A DNA stretch of 64,000 bases, from the NCBI RefSeq assembly GCF_000349945.1, contig NC_020516.1, positions 310,001 to 374,000 on the forward strand, written 5' to 3'. Every line of letters begins with the position of its first letter. The stretch's first letter is position 1. Below the pieces are notes generated by a model, which saw only the letters and a list, made by a program, of their open reading frames with translations, had not been told where the DNA came from and made no database searches. A program made the position numbers and the translations under genes. Origin of the DNA: Azoarcus sp. KH32C (lineage in GTDB: Bacteria > Pseudomonadota > Gammaproteobacteria > Burkholderiales > Rhodocyclaceae). This document shows, piece after piece, positions 34,067-42,208 of this stretch.

Positions 34067-36268
34067 ATGGAAGCTGCCGCGATTCCCGCTCCCGAACCGT
34101 TTCGTCCGCCGCCCTCGTGCGTGCTGGCGCTGGACTTCGCCCAGCTTAAGACCAAGCTGGGCGGCTACCTGCGCGCCGAGGACGTCGGGCGCGTCGAGGC
34201 GGCGTACCACTTCGCGGCGAACGCCCACGAGGGCCAGTTCCGCATCAGTGGGGATCCCTACATCACGCACCCGGTCGCCGTCGCCGACATCGTCGCCGAC
34301 TGGCACCTTGATCCGCAGGCACTGATCGCGGCGCTCCTCCATGACGTCATGGAGGACACGCACATCTCCAAGCAGGAGATCGCCGAACGCTTCGGCAAGA
34401 CCTCGGCCGAGCTGGTCGATGGTGTCTCCAAGCTCGACAAGATCGAATTCCGCTCGCAGGAAGAGGCGCAGGCCGAGAACTTCCGCAAGATGCTGCTCGC
34501 GATGGCGAGCGACCTGCGGGTCATCCTGATCAAGCTCGCCGACCGCTTGCACAACATGCGTACGCTGCACTGCGTGCGCCCCGCCAAGCGTCGCCGCATT
34601 GCGCAGGAGACGCTCGAGATCTACGCGCCGATCGCGAACCGGCTGGGCCTGAACAACATCTTCCGCGAGCTGCAGGAACTCGCGTTCGAACACAAGTACC
34701 CCATGCGCTACCGCGTGCTGTCGCGCGCGGTGAAGTCGGCGCGCGGCAACCGTCGCGAAGTCGTCGGCAAGGTGCTGGTGGCGATCGAGGAGCGGCTGCC
34801 GCAGTGGGGCATCCGTGCCGAGGTGCGCGGGCGCGAGAAGCACCTGTTTTCGATCTACCGCAAGATGGCGGAAAAGCACCTGTCCTTCTCGCAGGTGCTC
34901 GACATCTACGGCTTTCGCGTGATCGTGCCGGACGTGCCGGCCTGCTACCTCGCGATCGGCGCGCTGCACTCGATGTACAAGCCGGTGCCGGGCAAGTTCA
35001 AGGACTACATCGCGATCCCGAAGGCAAACGGCTACCAGTCGCTGCATACGACGCTGATCGGCCCCTTCGGCACGCCGGTCGAGGTGCAGATCCGCACCGC
35101 CGAGATGCACCACATCGCCGAGAGCGGGGTCGCGTCGCACTGGCTGTACAAGGAAGACGAGAAGACGCTGACCGAGCTGCAGCAGAAGACGCACTCCTGG
35201 CTGCAATCGCTGCTGGAACTGCAATCGACCTCGGGCGAGGCGACCGAATTCCTCGAACACGTGAAGATCGACCTCTTCCCGGGCGAGGTCTACGTCTTCA
35301 CGCCGAAGGGCCGCATCCTGTCGCTGCTGAAGGGCTCGACCGCGGTCGATTTCGCCTACGCGGTGCATACCGACATCGGCAACCGCTGCGTCGCCTGTCG
35401 CATCAACGGCGATCTGATGCCGCTGCGCACCGAGCTCAGGAACGGCGACCAGGTCGAGATCATCACCGCTGCGCACGCGAACCCGAACCCGGCTTGGCTC
35501 GCCTATGTCCGTACCGGCAAGGCGCGCGCGCAGATCCGGCATTTCCTGAAGGGTGCGCAGCAGGAAGAATCGGTGTCGCTCGGCGAGCGGCTGCTGAACC
35601 AGGCGCTGCGCCCGCACGGCCTGACGCTCGGCCAGATCAGCGCCTTCGCGTGGGACCGCTTCATGCGCGACCGCGGGGTCCGCGCCAAGCGCGAGATCCT
35701 CGCCGACATCGGGCTTGGCCGCCGTCTGCCGGTGATCGTCGCGCGCCGGCTCGCGCAGGCCCAGGATATGGAATCTGGCCGTCCGGACGTCGTCAAGCCG
35801 AAACCCGCCGGTGCGATCCTGATCCGCGGCAGCGAGGGCATCGCGGTGCAGCTCGCGCGCTGCTGCCAGCCGATACCGGGAGACCCGATCATCGGCGTGA
35901 TCCGCAAGGGCCAGGGCCTCGAAGTGCATTTGCACGACTGCCAGGTCGTGGCGAAGCTGCGCGGCGACCGCGGCCGCTGGGTCGACGTCGAGTGGGAGGC
36001 GGGAGAGGAGCGGCTCTTCGACGTCACCATCAAGGTGCTGACGAAGAACGTGCGCGGCGTGCTCGCGCGCGTCGCCAGCGCGATCGCCGACGAGGACTGC
36101 AACATCCAGAACGTGACGATGGACACCGAGCAGGGCGGCCTCTATACCGCGATGAGCCTCACGGTGCAGGTGCGCGACCGCATGCACCTCGCCCGCGTGA
36201 TGCGCGCGGTGCGGCGCGAGCCGGAAGTGGTGCGCATCGGCCGCCTGAAGAGCGACTCGCGTCCCTGA
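34067..36268 (+). CDS. spoT: Bifunctional (p)ppGpp synthetase/hydrolase (RelA/SpoT family)
   Basis: A 733-residue cytoplasmic enzyme of the long RSH family. Order: hydrolase HD domain (about 45-200, with HPVAVADIVADWHLDPQALIAALLHDVMEDT, catalytic HD at 92-93), synthetase (about 245-370, KFKDYIAIPKANGYQSLHTTLIGPFGTPVEVQIRT), TGS (about 400-460) and a C-terminal ACT domain (about 660-733). With the HD box intact it should both make and degrade (p)ppGpp. Which name is used depends on whether a separate RelA exists. The start at 34067 follows GGGGAGAGGG. It is the third gene of the gmk-rpoZ-spoT set. Confidence 0.96.
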   Translation: MEAAAIPAPEPFRPPPSCVLALDFAQLKTKLGGYLRAEDVGRVEAAYHFAANAHEGQFRISGDPYITHPVAVADIVADWHLDPQALIAALLHDVMEDTHISKQEIAERFGKTSAELVDGVSKLDKIEFRSQEEAQAENFRKMLLAMASDLRVILIKLADRLHNMRTLHCVRPAKRRRIAQETLEIYAPIANRLGLNNIFRELQELAFEHKYPMRYRVLSRAVKSARGNRREVVGKVLVAIEERLPQWGIRAEVRGREKHLFSIYRKMAEKHLSFSQVLDIYGFRVIVPDVPACYLAIGALHSMYKPVPGKFKDYIAIPKANGYQSLHTTLIGPFGTPVEVQIRTAEMHHIAESGVASHWLYKEDEKTLTELQQKTHSWLQSLLELQSTSGEATEFLEHVKIDLFPGEVYVFTPKGRILSLLKGSTAVDFAYAVHTDIGNRCVACRINGDLMPLRTELRNGDQVEIITAAHANPNPAWLAYVRTGKARAQIRHFLKGAQQEESVSLGERLLNQALRPHGLTLGQISAFAWDRFMRDRGVRAKREILADIGLGRRLPVIVARRLAQAQDMESGRPDVVKPKPAGAILIRGSEGIAVQLARCCQPIPGDPIIGVIRKGQGLEVHLHDCQVVAKLRGDRGRWVDVEWEAGEERLFDVTIKVLTKNVRGVLARVASAIADEDCNIQNVTMDTEQGGLYTAMSLTVQVRDRMHLARVMRAVRREPEVVRIGRLKSDSRP

Positions 36269-36272
36269 TCCG

Positions 36273-37376
36273 ATGAGCGCACAAGAATCCCGGACGGCCG
36301 ACGCAAGCGCCGACCGCCGCGTTCCCGTCACGCTGCTGACCGGCTTTCTCGGCGCCGGCAAGACGACGCTGCTGAACCACCTGCTGCACGACCCGGCGAT
36401 GGCGCGCGCGGCGGTGCTGATCAACGAATTCGGCGAAGTGGCCGTCGACCACCACCTCGTCGACAAGGTCGACGAGACCCTCGTCGTGCTCGACTCGGGC
36501 TGCGTGTGTTGCAGCGTGCAGGGCGACCTCGTGAAGGCGCTGAAGAACCTTTTCATGCGGGCGCTCCGCCGCGAGATCCCCGGCCTCGACCGCGTCCTGA
36601 TCGAAACGACCGGCCTGGCCGATCCGGCGCCCGTGATCTACACGCTGATGCAGGAGCCCTTCCTCGCCGAGCGCTACCGCTGCGAGGGCGTGATCACGGC
36701 GGTCGATGCGACGCACGCGCTCGTCCAACTCGACACGCATCGCGAGGCCGTGCGCCAGGTCGCGATGGCCGACCGGCTGCTGCTGACGAAATGCGATCTC
36801 GCCGACGAGGCGCAACGCGTGGCGGTGACCGAACGGCTCGCCCAGCTCAATCCGGGGGCGCCCTGCATCGAGGTGTTCCGCGGCGAGGTGTCGGCCGATG
36901 CGGTATCGGGCTGCGGCGTCTACGATCCGGGCAGCAAGCCGGCCGATGTCGCCGCATGGCTCGGCGCCGAACGCCTGCGGGCGCAGCCGGCATCGACCGC
37001 ATGGCGTCGTCCGGGGACCTCCGCCCCTCGTGCCGAAGCGCCTGCCCGTCACGACAGCGGTGTCACGAGTTTCGTGCTGCGCTTCGACGAACCGCTCGAC
37101 TGGCTGTCCTTTGCGGACGGCCTGGGCATGATCCTGCAACTTTACGGCGCGCGCATCCTGCGCATCAAGGGCCTGCTCAACGTCGCGGGCGACCCGCAAC
37201 CGCGCGTGCTGCAATGCGTCCAGCACTCGGCCTACCCGACGACGAGCCTGCCGGCCTGGCCCGATACGCCCCCCTACGACGACCGCCGCAGCCGGATCGT
37301 CTTCATCGTCAACGGACTCGGGCGCGACGACGTCGCGATGATGCTGGCGAGCTTCTGCGGCCAGACGCCTTCCTAG
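36273..37376 (+). CDS. COG0523/CobW-family GTPase (metallochaperone)
   Basis: A 367-residue P-loop GTPase. The Walker A motif GFLGAGKTTLLNH is at about residues 24-36, the metal-binding GCVCCS at about 76-81, ETTGLADP is present, and the guanine motif TKCD follows. The C-terminal CobW domain starts near residue 265. G3E GTPases deliver or insert metals such as zinc or cobalt into target enzymes. A polar insert with Arg/Ala/Pro (about 235-262) separates the domains. It begins 4 nt after spoT. No zinc-uptake neighbours are visible, so the metal cannot be told. Confidence 0.9.
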   Translation: MSAQESRTADASADRRVPVTLLTGFLGAGKTTLLNHLLHDPAMARAAVLINEFGEVAVDHHLVDKVDETLVVLDSGCVCCSVQGDLVKALKNLFMRALRREIPGLDRVLIETTGLADPAPVIYTLMQEPFLAERYRCEGVITAVDATHALVQLDTHREAVRQVAMADRLLLTKCDLADEAQRVAVTERLAQLNPGAPCIEVFRGEVSADAVSGCGVYDPGSKPADVAAWLGAERLRAQPASTAWRRPGTSAPRAEAPARHDSGVTSFVLRFDEPLDWLSFADGLGMILQLYGARILRIKGLLNVAGDPQPRVLQCVQHSAYPTTSLPAWPDTPPYDDRRSRIVFIVNGLGRDDVAMMLASFCGQTPS

Positions 37377-37383
37377 CCGGCCC

Positions 37384-38817
37384 TCATAGCTGCTGCGCGG
37401 CGAGTTCGCCCAGCGTCATCAGCGCATGCACGTGGCGTTCCGAGAACGGATAGCAGCCCGATAGCCGCACATAGCGCCCGAAGCGTCCGCTCGGCGAGAA
37501 CAGCGTGCCGGGCGTGATGCTGATGCGGCGCGCCTGCGCGTCGTCGAAGAGCCGGTTCGTGTCGCAGCCTTCCGGCAACTGTACCCACACGAGGAAGCCG
37601 CCGGTCGGCTGCGTCGCGTGCGTGCCGGCCGGGAAGGCCGTGTCGATGAGCCCGCGCAGGCGGTCGATCTGCCCGACGTAGGCACGACGCAGCCGCCGCA
37701 GGTGCTGCGCGTAGCCGCCGTTCTCGAGGAACACGCCGAGCGCCTCGCACAGCAACGCCGGCTGCGACACGGACGAGCAGAACTTGAGCTCGGCGAGTTC
37801 GCGCTTGAAGCGGCCCCCTTCCATCCAGCCGATGCGGAATCCCGGCGCAAGCGTCTTCGTGTACGACGCGCAGACGATCACCCAGCCGTCGCGGTCGAAG
37901 GCCTTCACCGCCGGTTGCAGCGGCGTCGCGTATTGCAGCTCGGCATAGAGCGCATCCTCGATCACCGGCACGCGATACTCATGGGCGAGATTCGCGAGCC
38001 GCCGCTTCGCTTCGACCGGCATGCTGGTCCCGAGCGGGTTGTGCACGTTCGGCATCGCAACGATCGCCTGCACGCGCTTTTCCGACAGCAGCAGTTCGAG
38101 CGCGTCGAGCGACATCCCGGTGTCCGGATGGGTCGGCACCTCGATCGTCTTGAGCCCGAGCCGTTCGGCGAGCGGGATCAGGTTGAAATAGGTCGGCGAC
38201 TCGACGGCGATCGTGTCGCCGGGGCGCGTGACGGCACGCAGTCCGAGCTGCAGCCCTTCCATGCAGCCGTTGATCAGCAGGACGTCGTCGGGCGCGAGCG
38301 TCATCGCGAGTTCCTGCGCGTGGCGGCAGATCTCGCGCCGCAGCAGCAGCGAGCCCGGCGGCAGCGAGTAGTCGGTCAGCAGTCCCGGGCGCTTGCGCGC
38401 GAGCTCGCTGACGAGCCGGCTCAGACGTTCGCCGGGGTAGAAGTCGCCGCCTTTCGGGCAGGCGAGCGACAGGTCGATGTTGTCGGGGCTGGACTGCGCC
38501 GCGATGACGGTCGCGATGCGGCTCAGCACCTGCGTTTCCGCGGCCTGTGCAGGCGCGGGCTCATTGCCGAAGTTCGGCGCCGGAGGCGTCGCGAGGCGCG
38601 AGCGCACGAAATAGCCGGATTGCGGCCGCGCCTCGATCAGTCCGTGCGATTCGAGCTGGCGGTAGGCCGCGAGCACGGTGTTGATGCTCAGGCCACGGCT
38701 TTTCGCCGCCTCGCGCACCGAGGGCAGGCGTTCGCCGGGCGGCAGGCGGCCGTCACCCATGGCCTGGCGCAGCTCGTGGGCGAGGGTCTGGTAGCGGGGC
38801 GGGGCGACGTCGTTCAT
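37384..38817 (-). CDS. MocR-type regulator (GntR HTH fused to aminotransferase-like domain)
   Basis: A 477-residue PLP-dependent transcription factor. The N-terminal GntR winged helix (about 5-72; LPPGERLPSVREAAKSRGLSINTVLAAYRQLESHGLIEARPQSGYFV) is joined to a fold-type I aminotransferase domain (about 100-475) with the PLP Lys in ASYTKTLAPGFRIGW and the conserved NVHNPLG. The protein is probably an aminotransferase-like sensor that controls an amino-acid or amine pathway. It is divergent from a LysE-type exporter, its likely target. Repeats matching a MocR-type operator lie in the shared intergenic region. Confidence 0.92.
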   Translation of the reverse strand: MNDVAPPRYQTLAHELRQAMGDGRLPPGERLPSVREAAKSRGLSINTVLAAYRQLESHGLIEARPQSGYFVRSRLATPPAPNFGNEPAPAQAAETQVLSRIATVIAAQSSPDNIDLSLACPKGGDFYPGERLSRLVSELARKRPGLLTDYSLPPGSLLLRREICRHAQELAMTLAPDDVLLINGCMEGLQLGLRAVTRPGDTIAVESPTYFNLIPLAERLGLKTIEVPTHPDTGMSLDALELLLSEKRVQAIVAMPNVHNPLGTSMPVEAKRRLANLAHEYRVPVIEDALYAELQYATPLQPAVKAFDRDGWVIVCASYTKTLAPGFRIGWMEGGRFKRELAELKFCSSVSQPALLCEALGVFLENGGYAQHLRRLRRAYVGQIDRLRGLIDTAFPAGTHATQPTGGFLVWVQLPEGCDTNRLFDDAQARRISITPGTLFSPSGRFGRYVRLSGCYPFSERHVHALMTLGELAAQQL

Positions 38818-38846
38818 GGCTGGGTGCAGTGAACCGGCAAATGGAT

Positions 38847-38909
38847 GGGTACAGATCGGATTATGAATGGCTGTGTCCAGTATAAATACAAAATTCTGGA
38901 GCTGTAACC
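38847..38909. promoter_or_regulatory. Repeats in the MocR/LysE divergent region (candidate operator)
   Basis: GCTGTGTCC (38870-38878) and GCTGTAACC (38901-38909) are direct repeats 31 bp apart, about three helical turns. An inverted, near-identical copy GGGTACAGA (38847-38855) lies upstream. MocR/GabR/PdxR-type operators commonly combine such repeats, so this is a plausible site for the adjacent regulator. Confidence 0.5.
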
Positions 38910-38964
38910 TTTGTAGTCAACTCCGTATCCTGTGTTCGGTGACAGTGATGCCGGAGGAGAAACC

Positions 38965-39567
38965 ATGTTCGATTTGCCGCTGCTGACCTACGTGGCCACG
39001 ATGTCCGTGACGCCCGGTCCGAACAACCTGATGCTCGCCGCGAGCGGCGTCAATTTCGGCTTCCGCCGCACCGTGCCGCACATGCTCGGCATCAGCATCG
39101 GTCACGCCGTGCAGGTCGCGATCGTCGCGACGGCGCTCGCGTGGGTGCTCGCCTGGATTGAAGCGGCGCGCCCGGCGCTGGTCGGCGCCGGCTGTGCCTA
39201 TCTGTTGTGGCTCGCCTGGCGTCAGGCGCGCGCGGGCGAGCCGGGGGCAGGCGGAAAGTCGCGCCCGCTGGGTTTCGTCGGCGCGGCGCTGTTCCAGTGG
39301 GTCAATCCCAAAGCCTGGATGATGGTGCTCAACGTCGCGATCCTGTTCCTGCCGCGCGGCGGCGGCTGGCAGACGGCGGCGGTGCTGGCAGTGTTCTGTG
39401 CGGTGATCAACCTGCCGTGCATCGCGCTGTGGGCCGTCGCCGGCGACCGCATGCGCACGTGGATGCAACAGCCGCGCATGCTCCGCCTCTTCAACTACAG
39501 CATGGCGGCGATGCTCGCGGCGACGGCGCTGTGGATTCTCGCCGGGGAGATGCTGTCGAAGGCCTAG
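38965..39567 (+). CDS. LysE/RhtB-family amino-acid exporter
   Basis: A 200-residue inner-membrane protein with about six transmembrane segments and the LysE/RhtB signature MSVTPGPNNLMLAASGVNFGFRRTVPHMLGISIGH at the N-terminus, plus FQWVNPKAWMMV in the middle. These carriers export amino acids or homoserine lactone. The start at 38965 has GGAGGAG upstream; the longer frame would cross the intergenic region. Divergence from a MocR regulator suggests control by an amino acid or amine. Substrate not known. Confidence 0.9.
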   Translation: MFDLPLLTYVATMSVTPGPNNLMLAASGVNFGFRRTVPHMLGISIGHAVQVAIVATALAWVLAWIEAARPALVGAGCAYLLWLAWRQARAGEPGAGGKSRPLGFVGAALFQWVNPKAWMMVLNVAILFLPRGGGWQTAAVLAVFCAVINLPCIALWAVAGDRMRTWMQQPRMLRLFNYSMAAMLAATALWILAGEMLSKA

Positions 39568-39622
39568 TGGCGCAAGCGCGATGCGAGGTCTACAATGCGT
39601 CGCCTTGCATAGGGAGAGAGAG

Positions 39623-39823
39623 ATGGCGATCTACGAATCCGAGCACACGAAATTCATCCGCGAGTTCCTCGAGAAGAACCCAAAGGAAGTCGTCGAGCAG
39701 AAGAAGGGCCGTGCCCTGTGGTGGGACAAGCCGCAAGACCTGGCGACGAACGAAGCCTTCGACGACGCCGAAGTGCCGACCAAGGCTTATTACTACGATA
39801 CGACCTATAAGAGCTACAACTGA
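39623..39823 (+). CDS. DUF3460 family protein
   Basis: A 66-residue soluble acidic protein, MAIYESEHTKFIREFLEKNPKEVVEQKKGRALWWDKPQDLA and so on, matching the DUF3460 family that is common in betaproteobacteria. No catalytic motif or membrane segment is visible. The ribosome site (GGGAGAGAGAG) is strong and supports the start at 39623. It lies between the LysE gene and the exonuclease gene. Function unknown. Confidence 0.85.
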   Translation: MAIYESEHTKFIREFLEKNPKEVVEQKKGRALWWDKPQDLATNEAFDDAEVPTKAYYYDTTYKSYN

Positions 39824-39903
39824 TCGCCGCCTTTCCCTTCGCGCCGCGTCCTGCGGCGCTGGGAGACGGCCGTTGACGCCCCGTTCGTCGTCGCCCGAGT
39901 CCC

Positions 39904-41304
39904 GTGTCGCTGCCTGAATCCCTGGTCCTGGTCGACGTCGAAACCACCGGTGCAAACCCGGTGCGCGATCGCGTCACGGAGATCGCGGTGCTGCGCATCG
40001 AGCGCGGCGAGCTCGTCGATCGCTGGGAAAGCCTCGTCAATCCCGGTTGCCCGATCCCGCCGCTGATCCAGCGCCTGATCGGCATCACCGACGAGATGGT
40101 CGCCGCCGCGCCGGGCTTCGGGGAGGTCGCCGACGAATTGCGCAGGCGTCTCGACGGCGCGGTATTCGTCGCCCACAACGCGCGCTTCGACTACGGCTTC
40201 ATGCGCAGCGAGTTTGGCCGCATCGGTCAGACCTTCGACGCGCCGGTGCTGTGCACCGTCAAGCTTTCGCGCGCCCTCTATCCCGAACATCATCGCCACG
40301 GTCTCGACGCGCTGATCGAGCGGCACCGCTTCGTGTGCTCGGCGCGCCATCGCGCGATGGGCGATACTGAAGTGCTGTGGCAGTTCTCGCGCCTCGTCAC
40401 GGATGCCTTTCCCGAGGACGTGCTCGCGCGCGCCGTCGAGCGTGCGATGAAGGCGCCGGCACGGCCCGCGCAGTTGCCCGAAGGCGTGCTCGAAGGGCTG
40501 CCGGAATCGCCCGGCGTGTATTTCCTCTACGGCGAGAACGATCAGCTGCTCTACATCGGCCGCAGCGCGAGTCTGCGCGCACGCGTGATGGAGCACTTCT
40601 CGCCGCGCGTTAAGGGCCAGGAGGCGGAACTCGCCCGCCGCGTACGCCGCGTCGATTGGGAAGAGTGCGCCGGCGAACTCACCGCGCAACTGCGCGAGGC
40701 CGAGCTGCTGCACCAGCGTCGGCCGATGTACAACCGCGCTGCGACGAGCGGCGAGGGCGCTTTCGGGCTGCAGTTGTTGCCGGGGCGCAAGCGCCCGCCG
40801 ATCCTCCAGCGCGTGCCGCTCGCCGGCACGGACCCGCTTGATTGGCGCGACGTGCATGGCGTCTTTCGCACGCGCAAGGAAGCCGACAGCCTGCTGCACG
40901 AACTCGCGCAGTCCTACCGCCTATGCCCGCGTCGCCTCGGTCTCGAAGGCGGCAACGGCGCGTGCAGTGCGCACCAGGCCGGGCGCTGTGCCGGAGTCTG
41001 TGCGAACCGGGAGAGCATCGCGGAGCACGACGAGCGCCTGCACGGAGCGCTGGGTGCGGTGCGCATGCGACCGTGGCCGTGGACCGGCGCCGTCGCGATT
41101 GCCGAGCGCTCCGAACACAGCGGCACCGAGGCCTGGCATCTCTTCGACCACTGGTGTCATCTGGGTAGCGCCGACAGCGAGGCCGCACTGCTGGCGCTCC
41201 GCGAGAGCGCGCCGCGTCGCTTCGATCTCGACCGCTACCGTTTGCTCGTGCGCTGGCTGGCTGCGGAGGGCAATCGCGAAGCGGTCAGCATCCTGACCGA
41301 TTGA
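39904..41304 (+). CDS. DnaQ-like 3'-5' exonuclease fused to GIY-YIG nuclease domain
   Basis: A 466-residue fusion beginning at GTG 39904. The N-terminal DEDDh exonuclease (about 7-175) has VDVETTGANP (Exo I), VFVAHNARFDYGFM (Exo II) and HRAMGDTEV (Exo III). The second half carries a UvrC/Cho-type GIY-YIG domain (about 195-275; PGVYFLYGENDQLLYIGRSASLRARVMEHF) and a C-terminal extension with several Cys (CPRRLGLEGGNGACSAHQAGRCAGVC). This resembles the Cho-like exonuclease-endonuclease group (COG2176 plus COG0322) thought to act in DNA repair. No LexA box was identified. It lies convergent with the Crp/Fnr gene. Confidence 0.85.
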   Translation: MSLPESLVLVDVETTGANPVRDRVTEIAVLRIERGELVDRWESLVNPGCPIPPLIQRLIGITDEMVAAAPGFGEVADELRRRLDGAVFVAHNARFDYGFMRSEFGRIGQTFDAPVLCTVKLSRALYPEHHRHGLDALIERHRFVCSARHRAMGDTEVLWQFSRLVTDAFPEDVLARAVERAMKAPARPAQLPEGVLEGLPESPGVYFLYGENDQLLYIGRSASLRARVMEHFSPRVKGQEAELARRVRRVDWEECAGELTAQLREAELLHQRRPMYNRAATSGEGAFGLQLLPGRKRPPILQRVPLAGTDPLDWRDVHGVFRTRKEADSLLHELAQSYRLCPRRLGLEGGNGACSAHQAGRCAGVCANRESIAEHDERLHGALGAVRMRPWPWTGAVAIAERSEHSGTEAWHLFDHWCHLGSADSEAALLALRESAPRRFDLDRYRLLVRWLAAEGNREAVSILTD

Positions 41305-41307
41305 GCG

Positions 41308-41991
41308 TCAAGCGGCGATCCGCTCGAGTTGCGGCCGGTCGGTGAGCATGATCGCGCGCCGCCCGCGCGGCAGGATCGCGCCGTCGCGCGTGAGCCGGTT
41401 GAGCACGCGCGAGAAGGTTTCCGGCGTCAGGTTCAGTTGCGAGGCGATCGTTTGCTTGTCGCATGGCAGACGCACTTCGATGCTGTCGCCGTCGGCGTGC
41501 TGGACGAGGTAGTGCGCGACGCGCTGCGTGCTGCTGCGCTGCATACACTGCTCCATCCCCTCGACGAGTTCGCTGACCCGGCGCGACAGGCGGGCCATCA
41601 GCGCCATCGCGAAGGCTGGCTGCGTGGGCATCGCGGCATTGATCGCGGCACGGGGGATGAAGTGCAGCACGCTCTCACGGGTGGCCTGGGCCGCGAGGAC
41701 CGGCTCCTCGATGCCGAACAGGGTCTCTTCGCAGAAGGTATCGCCGGCCCGTGCGAGGCGGACGATCTTTTCCGCTCCGGCACTGGAGATGAGGAACAAC
41801 TTGACCTCGCCTTCCACTACCAGGTACATGCCGCCCGGCGCTTTCCCACGCTGGACGACGAGTTCGCCGCGCGCGACGCGCATCGCCCGAACGCTTTGCG
41901 CGAGCTTGGCCGATGCCACTTCGTCCAGTTGATCGAACGGCGTGAAGCGGGACAAGGTCTCACGGATTTGCGGATGGCTGGTAACGGTCAT
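41308..41991 (-). CDS. Crp/Fnr-family regulator without N-terminal iron-sulfur cysteines
   Basis: A 227-residue regulator. The cyclic-nucleotide-like domain (about 15-135) precedes a C-terminal helix-turn-helix (about 165-215). The recognition helix TPETFSRVLNRL has E-x-x-S-R, as in FNR, suggesting binding to TTGAT-type half sites. Only three Cys are present and none forms the N-terminal cluster of FNR, so it is probably not an oxygen-sensing Fe-S protein; Dnr-like haem sensing of NO is one option. GAGGAG precedes the start at 41991. It is divergent from narX and may control the FNR-like box before napF. Confidence 0.88.
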   Translation of the reverse strand: MTVTSHPQIRETLSRFTPFDQLDEVASAKLAQSVRAMRVARGELVVQRGKAPGGMYLVVEGEVKLFLISSAGAEKIVRLARAGDTFCEETLFGIEEPVLAAQATRESVLHFIPRAAINAAMPTQPAFAMALMARLSRRVSELVEGMEQCMQRSSTQRVAHYLVQHADGDSIEVRLPCDKQTIASQLNLTPETFSRVLNRLTRDGAILPRGRRAIMLTDRPQLERIAA

Positions 41992-42101
41992 TTGGTTCAG
42001 CTCCTCGGGCTCATGCGGCGGGCCGCGACTCGACCCGGAACCGAGTGTAGGCAGGTGCGACGGTTGAAACCATGGGCTGTCGCGGCGGGTTTTTGGGCCG
42101 G

Positions 42102-42119
42102 ATACCTCCGAGGAGGTAT
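42102..42119. promoter_or_regulatory. NarL/NarP-like 7-2-7 palindrome upstream of narX
   Basis: ATACCTCC-GA-GGAGGTAT, a perfect inverted repeat. Its core TACCTCC-N2-GGAGGTA agrees with the NarL heptamer pair (TACYYMT, 7-2-7) except the last base. It lies about 90 nt before narX and 110 nt before the Crp/Fnr start. Half sites GGTGGTA (42121-42127) and GGAGGTAT (42197-42204) follow. Confidence 0.5.
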
Positions 42120-42208
42120 AGGTGGTATCCGGCAAGTACCTGATTTAATGAAGGTGCGTGCCGTAGGCGGAGTGGAGCAGGGGCACGCGGAGATATGGAG
42201 GTATCCCC

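Noticed and set aside
34019..36556. Long minus-strand open frame opposite spoT
   Set aside because: Mirror of a highly conserved gene, with no family signature and low-complexity composition.
38822..38829. GGGTGCAG close to the MocR start as a fourth operator copy
   Set aside because: Only a partial match to the repeat consensus, so not counted.
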